NCBI GenBank assembly: GCA_964618975.1
Contig: CAZUDI010000012.1
Span: 9,141 to 73,140, forward strand
Origin: CAZUDI01 sp964618975
Lineage (GTDB): Bacteria > Desulfobacterota > Desulfomonilia > UBA1062
Direction of reading: 5' to 3'
DNA: 64,000 nt
In this document: positions 56,313-63,805 of the stretch, piece by piece
How the letters are laid out: the number at the start of each line of letters is the position of its first letter
Position numbering within the stretch: position 1 is the first letter of the stretch
The notes under the pieces: generated by a model
What the model was told of the DNA's origin: nothing
The model's database searches: none
The model's input: the letters and a program-made list of their open reading frames with translations, nothing else
Position numbers and translations under genes: made by a program

Positions 56313-57245
56313 ATGTCACAGCGTGCGCTGACGGCCCTGGGGACGGGGAGCCAGGCACCCTCCAGGGAGCGCAATCACGGCGGGTACTTCCTGCACTGGG
56401 ACGGCGAGGGGATCCTCCTCGACCCCGGGGAGGGTACGCAGCGGCAGATGATCTACGCCGGCATTTCCGCCTCCCAGATCACCAAGATCCTCATCACCCA
56501 CTTTCACGGCGACCATTGTCTGGGGCTGGCGGGCATCATCCAGCGCATCGCGCTGGACCGGGTGACCCACCCGGTGGAGATATTCTATCCGGCCTGTGGG
56601 AAGGAATATGTGTACCACCAGCGGCATGCCGCCAGCTTCCACGACCAGGCGCCGCTCGAGGAGCACCCTTTCGAACACGCCGGGGTGATCTTTGAGGATG
56701 CCTGCCTGTCGATCGAGACCCGCCCGCTCGAGCACACGATCGAGGCCTGGGGCTATCGCATCATGGAGCGCCCGCGGCGCACCATGATACCTGCGTGTTT
56801 GAGGCAGGCCGGGGTGCAGGGGGAGGCGGTCTCGCGCCTCAAGGCAGAGGGCCGGCTGGAGGCGGCCGGACGCACGGTGCGGTTGGAAGAGGTCAGCCGG
56901 GTGCGGCCGGGACAGTGCGTGGCCTTTGTGATGGACACCAGGATGTGCCGTGCGGCCGTGGAGCTGGCCCGCGGGGCGGACCTCCTGGTGTGCGAGGCGA
57001 CCTACCTCTCGGACCGTCAGGAGAAGGCCGCCCTCTATGGCCACCTCACCGCCTCTCAGGCAGGGCAGATCGCCTGCGAGGCCGGTGCCGGCCTGCTGGT
57101 GCTCACGCATTTTTCCCAGGCCTACCGCACGACACAGGCCTTCGTGGACGAGGCGCGGGTCTGGCATGCGGCGGTGTGTGCCGCGCATGACCTCGCGCGC
57201 ATCGCGCTCCCTAGGCGCCAGCGGGACCTTTCGGCGGAGGATTGA
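56313..57245 (+). CDS. rnz: Ribonuclease Z
   Basis: A 310-aa metallo-beta-lactamase-fold endoribonuclease that trims tRNA 3' ends. TALGTGSQAPSRERNHGGYF is at the start, the Zn motif THFHGDHCLGL near residues 65-75, and the exosite-containing middle is followed by EATYLSD near 230 and LTHFSQAY near 266. Length is right for the short form. Divergent from the CoA-transferase operon. Confidence 0.92.
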   Translation: MSQRALTALGTGSQAPSRERNHGGYFLHWDGEGILLDPGEGTQRQMIYAGISASQITKILITHFHGDHCLGLAGIIQRIALDRVTHPVEIFYPACGKEYVYHQRHAASFHDQAPLEEHPFEHAGVIFEDACLSIETRPLEHTIEAWGYRIMERPRRTMIPACLRQAGVQGEAVSRLKAEGRLEAAGRTVRLEEVSRVRPGQCVAFVMDTRMCRAAVELARGADLLVCEATYLSDRQEKAALYGHLTASQAGQIACEAGAGLLVLTHFSQAYRTTQAFVDEARVWHAAVCAAHDLARIALPRRQRDLSAED

Positions 57246-57369
57246 TGTGTGCGGGCAGCGGCGAGAAGGGTGCCCCTGGAGGTGCATGACCTCAGATAGT
57301 GGTTGCAGGGCAGGGGGATGTGCGCTATGACTCCCGCAGGCATAAGGTAGCCGGTATGGATGACCAGCA

Positions 57370-57807
57370 ATGAAGACGACCACCGTGAAACCCATGAAGT
57401 GTGAGATCGCCTCCGAAGGGCTCCTGTGGATCGATAAGATCGCCACCGGGGTGGGGATTATCATCTTCAATCCTAGGCACAAGGTGGCGGCGGGGATCCA
57501 TATCCTGCGCGGCCGGAGCAGGGGAGATCGTCTGGACAATCCCGCCTATTTCGCCGACACGGGGATTGCACACGTCATTCAATACTTCCGTGAAAACGGT
57601 CTGGAGCAGGATCTCTCCGTGGCCATCGCCGGGGGCGCCTCCCTGCTGGCCGCATCCGAAGGCGACAGGGTGGGCGAACTCCTGGTGAAGACGGTCAAGG
57701 ATATCCTCGGGCAGGAGAGGCTCACCGTCAAGCTCGAGGGTACCGGCGGCAACCATCTGCGGACCATGATCCTGAATATCGACGAGGGAAAGATCAAGAT
57801 CAGTTAG
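57370..57807 (+). CDS. CheD-like protein lacking the catalytic cysteine
   Basis: A 145-aa protein aligning with chemoreceptor glutamine deamidase CheD: ATGVGIIIFNP (usual LGSCVGVxLYDP), AGIHIL with H44, ADTGIAHVIQYFRENG, VAIAGGASLL, and a terminal DEGKIKI. The nucleophilic Cys found 17 residues before the His in CheD is G27 here, so deamidase activity is not expected. No chemotaxis genes are in the window. It lies nine bases upstream of an HDOD gene, suggesting a joint signalling role, perhaps as a binding protein. The start is uncertain because no strong ribosome site is visible. Confidence 0.7.
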   Translation: MKTTTVKPMKCEIASEGLLWIDKIATGVGIIIFNPRHKVAAGIHILRGRSRGDRLDNPAYFADTGIAHVIQYFRENGLEQDLSVAIAGGASLLAASEGDRVGELLVKTVKDILGQERLTVKLEGTGGNHLRTMILNIDEGKIKIS

Positions 57808-57816
57808 GAGGCATGC

Positions 57817-58875
57817 GTGAAAGACGACGGCAGACCCCCGGGGGGGGCAGCAACGGGGCTGCGGATCTCCTGCCCGCGCTGTCGCAGCCAGTACGATATC
57901 CCCCTGCAGAAACTCAAGGCCTACACGTCCACGATCACGCTGCCTTGTCCGGCGTGCGGGGAGGGCATCACGCTCGATCCCTCCACCTGGGGAGCACCCG
58001 CGAAGGGCGCCCCGGTAGAGGCCGGCCCACCGCGGGGCGAGGCCCTCAAGGGGCGCATCATGAAGAGCCTGAAGGACCTGCCTCCCATGCCGCAGGTGGC
58101 GGAGAAGGCTCGGCAGACGATCGACGACCCGGCGTCGAGTTTCACCGATTTGGCACGCGTCATCGAGACGGATCAGGGTATTGTCACGCGGGTGCTGAAA
58201 CTGGCCAACTCCCCCTATTACGGGGTGAGCGGGAGCGTGTCCTCGGTGCAGCACGCGGCCGTGATCCTCGGGACCCAGACGCTAATGGAGCTGCTGACCC
58301 TGGCCTGTTCCTCGACCATGTTGAGCGGGCGTCTTACGGGATACGACCTGGATACGGGCGATCTGTGGGTACACTCGCTGGCGGTGGCCTCCGGCTCACA
58401 GATCATTGCACGTCAACGACGGCCCGAGCTTGCGCAGGATGCCTTCTCGGCCGGTCTGATCCATGATGTGGGCAAGCTGATCCTCGATCCCTACGTCCAG
58501 GAGCTAAAGGATGAGTTCCGGCGTTTTGTCGAGGAGGGCACCGAGACCTTCCTGGAGGCCGAGCGGCGCATCCTGGGTTTCGATCATTCCGAGCTGGCCT
58601 CCGAGGTTTGCGGCCAGTGGCACATCCCGCAGGCCATCGCCACGGCCATCCGCTATCACCACGAGCCGCAGCTCTCCGGGGGCGACGATCTGGCCAACAT
58701 CGTGCATGTGGCAGACGCCGTGGCCCTGATGAGCGGGATCGGAGCCGGCCTGGACGGACTGCTCTATACCCTGGATCAGCAGGCCCTGGCCTCCCTGAGG
58801 CTCACCCCGGATGACATTGGCGCGATCATGGCCGCCATGGTGGAATATGCGGATAAGGTTACCTCTGCCGGCTAG
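57817..58875 (+). CDS. HDOD-domain protein with N-terminal zinc ribbon
   Basis: A 352-aa regulator. The N-terminal zinc-ribbon of MJ0042 type has CPRCRSQYDIP near residues 21-31 and CPACGE near 45-50. The HDOD domain begins near LKDLPPMPQVAEKARQTI (about 85-102) with VLKLANSPYYG near 128-138 and the degenerate HD region LIHDVGKL near 213. HDOD proteins are non-catalytic relatives of HD-GYP used in c-di-GMP or stress signalling. A GTG start is used. It follows the CheD-like gene. Confidence 0.85.
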   Translation: MKDDGRPPGGAATGLRISCPRCRSQYDIPLQKLKAYTSTITLPCPACGEGITLDPSTWGAPAKGAPVEAGPPRGEALKGRIMKSLKDLPPMPQVAEKARQTIDDPASSFTDLARVIETDQGIVTRVLKLANSPYYGVSGSVSSVQHAAVILGTQTLMELLTLACSSTMLSGRLTGYDLDTGDLWVHSLAVASGSQIIARQRRPELAQDAFSAGLIHDVGKLILDPYVQELKDEFRRFVEEGTETFLEAERRILGFDHSELASEVCGQWHIPQAIATAIRYHHEPQLSGGDDLANIVHVADAVALMSGIGAGLDGLLYTLDQQALASLRLTPDDIGAIMAAMVEYADKVTSAG

Positions 58876-59028
58876 GGGAGGTGTGTCGCCTGGAGCACTA
58901 ATGTAACGTGTGCGCGCGTAACATGGTACATATCACCGCGCCCCTGTTTCAGAATTGTAATCCGAGGGCACCCTACTATCTGTTTGTCATTGCAGATAAA
59001 TATGTGAATCCTGCCTGCGGGGGGCAGT

Positions 59029-59044
59029 TGGCCCGTTCCTTGCT
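59029..59044 (+). promoter_or_regulatory. Sigma-54-like promoter, one mismatch
   Basis: TGGCCCGTTCCTTGCT matches TGGCACGNNNNTTGCW except C for A at position 5; GG and GC spacing is right. No coding gene follows on the plus strand. Confidence 0.4.
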
Positions 59045-59055
59045 CATCTCCTGGT

Positions 59056-59126
59056 ACAGCTCACACAAAACCTCTATTTCGGGCGCTTATCGAGCACTCC
59101 CCGTGCTGGATAAACGCCATTTTTTT
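59056..59126 (+). ncRNA. Candidate small RNA between a sigma-54-like site and an intrinsic terminator
   Basis: A transcript from about 59056 would be about 70 nt: an unstructured CA/CU-rich 5' half followed by the terminator stem and U7. It contains no useful open frame. Existence is inferred only from the spacing of promoter-like and terminator sequences; the terminator may simply serve the HDOD gene. Confidence 0.3.
59083..59126 (+). terminator. Intrinsic terminator
   Basis: A 15-position stem (59083-59097 with 59103-59117, two mismatches) around TCCCC, then CCA and a T7 run (59120-59126). Textbook Rho-independent form on the plus strand, about 210 bases downstream of the HDOD gene. Confidence 0.75.
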
Positions 59127-59142
59127 GTCCCCCCGCTCCCCT

Positions 59143-60894
59143 TCAGGGAAGATCGTGCTGGTTACATAGGTCCCGGCCGAAGGCCTCGGAGAGCGCCTTG
59201 AGACGCGCATGCAGACGCTCGTTGGCGGATAGCAGGGGCTCAAGCGCCTCTGCCTGTCCCTCGACGTAGGCGCGGTAATCGGAAAAACAGCCTTCAATCT
59301 CCCTGTAGAGGGATGCCACCTGTTCATCGAGCCCTTTTTCCAGATCAACGGCCAGAGAGTGCCTGGCCGCTTCCATGCCCTGCCGGAACTGCGCGACCAC
59401 CCGACTGCGATTGAGCATGAGGGCCAGGGCGGAGACGGCCGAAAGGCCCACCCCGAGCAGGGTGAGGATGCCGCCGGTGATGTCCACGAAGGCCACCGAG
59501 GTGGTGGTGGATACCGCCAGCCCCACGATGAAGAGCAGGGCCCCCCCGAAAAGCCCCCCCGAGACATAGGACTCGCCCCGGTTGCGGGTGAGGGTAGTCA
59601 GGAACGCCCCGGGTGCGAGCATCGCCGCCAGCCTCTCCCGGACGCCGGAAATCACCTCCAGGCGCATCTGGCCGATATTCATGAACAGGTCATCATGGGA
59701 GGGCCGGTTCACCCGGCGGCGGTCCAGTTCAAGAAAGAGCTCGTGCGCGAGGCCGGCGAGTTCGGCGGAGAATACCTGCGTGCTGTTCCGGGTGGTCTCC
59801 TCGAAGCGGGTCTCCAGCGAACGCTCGAAGGAGAGTCTGAGCCCCTCCATCCAGGCCCCGAAGGAGGTGTCGCGCGAGAAGACCGCCGTGGCCCGACGCC
59901 AGAGGTTACGGCCCGTGAGCCCTTGTTCGAATTGGGCGCTCAGGGCGTGCACGGCCGCGTCGTACTGATCGAGAAGGGCCCGGACGAGTTCCGCAACCCT
60001 TTCGCTGGAGCGTTGCCGGCTTTCACGGATACGGTCCCCGATCGTGGCGAGGGTCTCGCGGTCTGCTTCAATCTGGGTGTGCTGATGATCGAGGGTGGCC
60101 CCGATCTTGTCCAGGACCTGGGTCGTGGTGCCGAGCACCGAGGCGAGTTTCAAACGCACGCCCCGGCCCCCGGTAACGGTCTCCTGGATGAAGCGCCTGA
60201 TGGCGGGGATGCCGCTTTGGGGGTCCCCCTGCATCTCCTTGAGGGCGGAAGCCGCGAAGATCCTGGGATTTTCTATATTGTGGGCCTGGGCATAGGCCCT
60301 GACACTGGCGGTGTTGGTGTCAAGCTCGGCCGGACTTGCCAGGTCGGCCTGTTGCAGGATGAAGACGACCTTTTTCTTCCATTCGTCGCTGATCATGTCG
60401 AGCAGATCCCAGGCGGTCCTGGTATGGGGATTTTTGGCCGGGAAGACGAACATGATCAGGTCGGAATGGGGGATGAACTTCTCGGTGAGGGTCTGGTGGT
60501 GAGCGATGAGGGTATTGGTGCCGGGGGTGTCGACAATGGAGATGTTGTGGAGGATCTCATCTTTCAGGGCGATCTTCCGAACGTTTTCCTGTGTGCGCTC
60601 GAGGCCTTCTTCCTCGGCGTAGACGAGCTGCTGTACCGTATCCGTGCAGGGGGCGGCATCCACCCGGCACACCTCATGTCCCAGCAGGGCGTTGATGAAG
60701 CTGCTCTTGCCCGATTTGATCTCACCCACGATCACGAAGAGGAAGGGCTCGTCCACGTTGAACGTGAGCCCCTCTACCACCTCGGTCAGGGCCTGGTTGC
60801 CGATGTCTTGGGTGAAGGTATCGATCTCATCCAGCAGGGCATGGATCTCAGAGCGGTATCCCTCGAAGGCCAAGTCAAGCAGTGTCACATGCAT
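59143..60894 (-). CDS. Dynamin-like GTPase with C-terminal membrane region
   Basis: A 583-aa bacterial dynamin-family protein. The G1 P-loop is GEIKSGKSSF at about residues 57-66, G2-like PCTDTVQQ near 82-89, G3 DTPGTNT near 122-128, and a G4-like QQAD near 175. A helical stalk follows, with two adjacent hydrophobic segments around residues 430-480. The ATG at 60894 has GGGGGGACG before it, and family proteins start here; a longer frame is open to 60954. Such proteins remodel or tether membranes under stress. Usually they come in pairs; here only one is present. Confidence 0.82.
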   Translation of the reverse strand: MHVTLLDLAFEGYRSEIHALLDEIDTFTQDIGNQALTEVVEGLTFNVDEPFLFVIVGEIKSGKSSFINALLGHEVCRVDAAPCTDTVQQLVYAEEEGLERTQENVRKIALKDEILHNISIVDTPGTNTLIAHHQTLTEKFIPHSDLIMFVFPAKNPHTRTAWDLLDMISDEWKKKVVFILQQADLASPAELDTNTASVRAYAQAHNIENPRIFAASALKEMQGDPQSGIPAIRRFIQETVTGGRGVRLKLASVLGTTTQVLDKIGATLDHQHTQIEADRETLATIGDRIRESRQRSSERVAELVRALLDQYDAAVHALSAQFEQGLTGRNLWRRATAVFSRDTSFGAWMEGLRLSFERSLETRFEETTRNSTQVFSAELAGLAHELFLELDRRRVNRPSHDDLFMNIGQMRLEVISGVRERLAAMLAPGAFLTTLTRNRGESYVSGGLFGGALLFIVGLAVSTTTSVAFVDITGGILTLLGVGLSAVSALALMLNRSRVVAQFRQGMEAARHSLAVDLEKGLDEQVASLYREIEGCFSDYRAYVEGQAEALEPLLSANERLHARLKALSEAFGRDLCNQHDLP

Positions 60895-61133
60895 CGTCCC
60901 CCCGTCGCGGCCGTGTTTCGGCCAGAGGCACCGTGAGAACAGGTGATTTATCAATCCCTCCGGGTCGCACTCCCCACCGCCGGAGGCTTATATTAGGGCC
61001 CCGGGGGTGCCCGTTATGAAGGACGCTCTTTTCTCCAGGGCGTGCGTGTGTTATTTGTAGAATGTTTTACTCGTGTTGCGCAAGCGGGAATATGGTTGGC
61101 CACAGACACTCAGGGAGAAAGGATACCTATCGC

Positions 61134-62654
61134 ATGGGAAACGCAGTCGGATTTGATAATGAACGCTATATCCGCGAGCAATCGGCGGAGATCCTCAAGC
61201 GCGTGGAGCGGTTCGGCAACAGGCTGTATCTCGAGTTCGGGGGCAAGCTCCTGTATGATTATCATGCCGCCCGGGTGCTGCCGGGATACGACCCCAACGT
61301 GAAGATGCGGCTCCTCAAAGAGCTCAAGGACCAGGCCGACATCCTGCTGTGCATCTACGCGGGTGACATCGAGCGCAAGAAGATCCGCGCCGACTTCGGC
61401 ATCACCTATGACTCGGACGCCCTCAAGCTCATCGACGATCTCAAGACCTGGGGCATCTCGGTGCCGGGCGTGGTCATCAGCCGCTTCGATCACCAGCCCG
61501 GGGCGGTGCAGTTCAAGAACAAGCTCGAACGCCGCGGAGTCAAGGTCTTTACCCACCGCCACACGCGGGGTTACCCCACGGACGTGGATCTCATCGTCAG
61601 TGACGAGGGCTACGGAGCCAACGAATACATCCCCACCGACAAGCCGCTGGTGATCGTCACCGGGCCCGGGCCCGGCAGCGGCAAGCTGGCCACCTGCCTG
61701 TCCCAGCTCTACCACGATCACCGCCGCGGCATCCATTCGGGGTATGCCAAGTTCGAGACCTTCCCCATCTGGAACCTGCCGCTCAAGCATCCCGTGAACA
61801 TCGCCTACGAGGCGGCCACCGCGGACATCCGCGACTTCAATCTCATCGATCCCTTCCACCTCGAGGCCTACGGCAAGACCGCCGTCAACTACAATCGCGA
61901 CGTGGAGGTCTTCCCGGTCGTGAGGCGCATCCTGGAGAAGATCACCGGCGGCGCCTCCTCCTACGGCTCCCCCACGGACATGGGGGTCAACCGGGCCGGC
62001 TTTGCCATCACGGACGACGCCTGCGTGCAGGAGGCCTCGCGCCAGGAGGTCATTCGACGCTATTTCCGCTACCAGTGCGAGTACGTGATGGGATTTGCCG
62101 ACCGCGAGACCGTGCAGCGGGTGGAACTCTTCATTCGCGACTTCAACCTGACCCCCGAGTACCGCCCGGTGGTGGGCCCGGCGCGCCGGAGCGCCCAGGC
62201 GGCCATGGAGGATGCCACCAAGGGCAATGCGGGCATCTACTGCGGGGCCGCCATCCAGCTCAGGGACGGCACGGTGGTCACCGGGAGCAACTCGCCCCAC
62301 ATGCACGCCGCCTCCAGCGTCGTGCTGCACGCCCTGAAGCATCTGGCGGGCATCCCGGAGCAGATCAAGCTCCTGCCGAACACCATCATCGATTCGTTGA
62401 AGAACCTCAAGACCGATATCCTGGGGGAAAAATCCGTGAGTCTGGACCTGCAGGAAACCCTCGTGAGCCTGAGCATCAGCGCCACCACCAACTCGGCGGC
62501 CGCTTTGGCCATCGAGAAACTCCCGGAGCTCAGGGACTGCGAGGTACACCTGACCCACATCCCCACCCCGGGCGACGAGGCCGGCCTGCGGCGCCTGGGG
62601 GTCAACGTCACCAGCGAGGCCACCTTTGCCACCAAGAACCTCTTCATGTCCTGA
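61134..62654 (+). CDS. DUF1846 domain protein
   Basis: A 506-aa conserved protein of the DUF1846 family. Recognisable: the start GNAVGFDNERYIREQSAEIL, FGGKLLYDYHAARVLPGYDP near residues 34-53, VIVTGPGPGSGKLATCLSQL near 170-189 (a P-loop-like segment), and TDMGVNRAGFAI near 282-293. The ATG at 61134 follows GGGAGAAAGGA; an upstream frame adds 24 residues. Function unsettled; structures show an NTP-binding-like fold. Length is standard. Confidence 0.85.
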   Translation: MGNAVGFDNERYIREQSAEILKRVERFGNRLYLEFGGKLLYDYHAARVLPGYDPNVKMRLLKELKDQADILLCIYAGDIERKKIRADFGITYDSDALKLIDDLKTWGISVPGVVISRFDHQPGAVQFKNKLERRGVKVFTHRHTRGYPTDVDLIVSDEGYGANEYIPTDKPLVIVTGPGPGSGKLATCLSQLYHDHRRGIHSGYAKFETFPIWNLPLKHPVNIAYEAATADIRDFNLIDPFHLEAYGKTAVNYNRDVEVFPVVRRILEKITGGASSYGSPTDMGVNRAGFAITDDACVQEASRQEVIRRYFRYQCEYVMGFADRETVQRVELFIRDFNLTPEYRPVVGPARRSAQAAMEDATKGNAGIYCGAAIQLRDGTVVTGSNSPHMHAASSVVLHALKHLAGIPEQIKLLPNTIIDSLKNLKTDILGEKSVSLDLQETLVSLSISATTNSAAALAIEKLPELRDCEVHLTHIPTPGDEAGLRRLGVNVTSEATFATKNLFMS

Positions 62655-62832
62655 TAAAAGCTCGCTCTCCCCGAATATTGGCTGCGGGGGTGGGCGGCTG
62701 GGGCGAGGTCCACTCGCGTGCCGAGAGCATCGGCTGGCCGGCTCAAAGGTTCGTGTGCCGCCGTTTCCGGCTCGCTCCGGTCGCAACATCCGGAAACGAC
62801 GCCAGACTCACCTTGAGCCAGCAACACCCCAT

Positions 62833-62932
62833 NNNNNNNNNNNNNNNNNNNNNNNNNNNNNNNNNNNNNNNNNNNNNNNNNNNNNNNNNNNNNNNNNNNN
62901 NNNNNNNNNNNNNNNNNNNNNNNNNNNNNNNN
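62833..62932. other. Assembly gap of exactly 100 N
   Basis: Scaffold filler of nominal length. The bases on both sides share CCCCAT (62827-62832 and 62933-62938), so the contigs may nearly meet or be repeat-bounded. Real length unknown. Confidence 0.95.
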
Positions 62933-62984
62933 CCCCATCCGCTTTTATCCACAGGAATGTATTCGAGATTTCTTGTTCCGGTAA

Positions 62985-63045
62985 GGGGAGACGGGTTATT
63001 ATTTCAGGAAAAGATTTCTTTGCGGTTTAATATGAACCCGTCCCC
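62985..63045. repeat. GGGGA-CGGGTT inverted repeat upstream of the RAYT remnant
   Basis: GGGGAGACGGGTTATTATTT near 62986-63005 is mirrored by AATATGAACCCGTCCCC near 63029-63045. The same GGGGACGGGTTCAT word recurs at 63756-63769 beyond the transposase remnant. Confidence 0.5.
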
Positions 63046-63063
63046 GGGTTCTCTTATTTTAGC

Positions 63064-63408
63064 ATGCCGAGAAGGGCTGGAATAGATGATCCCGGGGCAT
63101 TACACCACATAATAATCCGCGGGATAGAGCGCAGCGAGATATTCCGAGACGACCACGATAAGGATGTATTCATAGCTCGGCTCGGAAATATTCTGCTTGA
63201 TACAGAGACCAGCGGCCTCGCCTGGGTGTTGATGGGGGAGCGTGAGAATGCATGGCGGGATACCCGGGCAGTGCTCACCCTCTTTGCGCCGTCTTTGCGA
63301 CAGGCCAGGAGGAGATACGCGTCCTTTGTTGCCGAGGGGGCCCAGCTGGGCAGGCAGCCGGAACTCACCGGCGACGGGGCAGCCGGTGGTGATGGAAGAC
63401 CGGAATGA
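63064..63408 (+). pseudogene. Internally deleted REP-associated tyrosine transposase (RAYT, Y1/HUH type)
   Basis: The N-terminus (MPRRAGIDDPGALHHIIIRG ... FIARLGNILLDT ... AWVLM, residues 1-57) is that of a RAYT. Where the PNHxHLL HUH motif and catalytic Tyr region should follow, the sequence jumps to a C-terminal-type segment (WRDTRAVLTLF ... YASFVAEGAQLG ... RQPELTGDG). It is still in frame and then ends early. The catalytic core is therefore deleted. It is flanked by GGGGACGGGTT inverted repeats, and no other copy is in the window. An inactive remnant of an element that could once have moved REP-like sequences. Confidence 0.7.
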
Positions 63409-63805
63409 AGAGGAACTGCTTGCATGACGTATTCCATCGCCAACAAAATGGTTCAAGTCTCATAAAAGTCCATATTTCATGGACGTTATTTCCTCCTCCC
63501 TATTTTCTCTGGCCGACCTGGCCCGCGGCTGATTGCCAGCGGCAGATTGCCGGGGCCGGTTCGCACCGTATCCCTGCGCCTAAAAGTCCGCCTGGTCATG
63601 CACAGATTGTAAGTGTCGGGAAGGGCGTTGACAATTTATAGAAACTCAAGCATATTGAATGGGTTTGGTGGGATGTTTGCTGATGACAGGCAGGGCCTTA
63701 CGACAATCGGATGATATACACCTGCACAGCACGGAGTGCGCCCGCAGGTAAAAAAGGGGACGGGTTCATTTTTGCTTCTAAAAGGAATCGGTCCCCTTTT
63801 TTCCC
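63409..63805. other. AT-richer non-coding region between RAYT remnant and integrase
   Basis: About 400 bases with no convincing gene. It holds small palindromes: GTCCAT/ATGGAC at 63468-63484, and ACCTGC/GCAGGT at 63720-63749 enclosing GCAC/GTGC. The perfect 12-bp inverted repeat is listed separately. Composition differs from the core genes, consistent with an accessory region. Confidence 0.5.
63750..63802 (-). terminator. Perfect 12-bp inverted repeat, terminator of the integrase gene
   Basis: AAAAAAGGGGAC (63750-63761) and GTCCCCTTTTTT (63791-63802) are exact complements with a 29-nt loop. On the minus strand it starts four bases after the integrase stop and ends in T6, so it works as a terminator. 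The GGGGACGGGTTCATTTT word links it to the RAYT-flanking repeat. Confidence 0.6.

Larger units (their letters stand above)
58876..59142. other. Convergent spacer with sigma-54-like site and terminator
   Basis: About 265 bases without a gene; it holds the promoter-like site at 59029-59044 and the intrinsic terminator at 59083-59126. Near 58900-58930 GTAACGTG and CGTAACAT form a short direct repeat. Confidence 0.5.
62655..63063. other. Intergenic region containing an assembly gap
   Basis: No gene recognised on either side of the gap. A perfect 9-bp inverted repeat CGTTTCCGG/CCGGAAACG lies at 62762-62770 and 62790-62798 just left of it. Confidence 0.5.

Noticed and set aside
59359..60936. 525-codon open frame opposite the dynamin-like gene
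   Set aside because: Shadow frame; the real gene has G1-G4 motifs on the other strand.
62075..63085. Open frame running across the N gap
   Set aside because: Depends on translating unknown bases and overlaps the DUF1846 gene in another frame.
63409..63641. Short plus-strand open frame after the RAYT remnant
   Set aside because: No ribosome site, no family resemblance, and composition like surrounding non-coding DNA.
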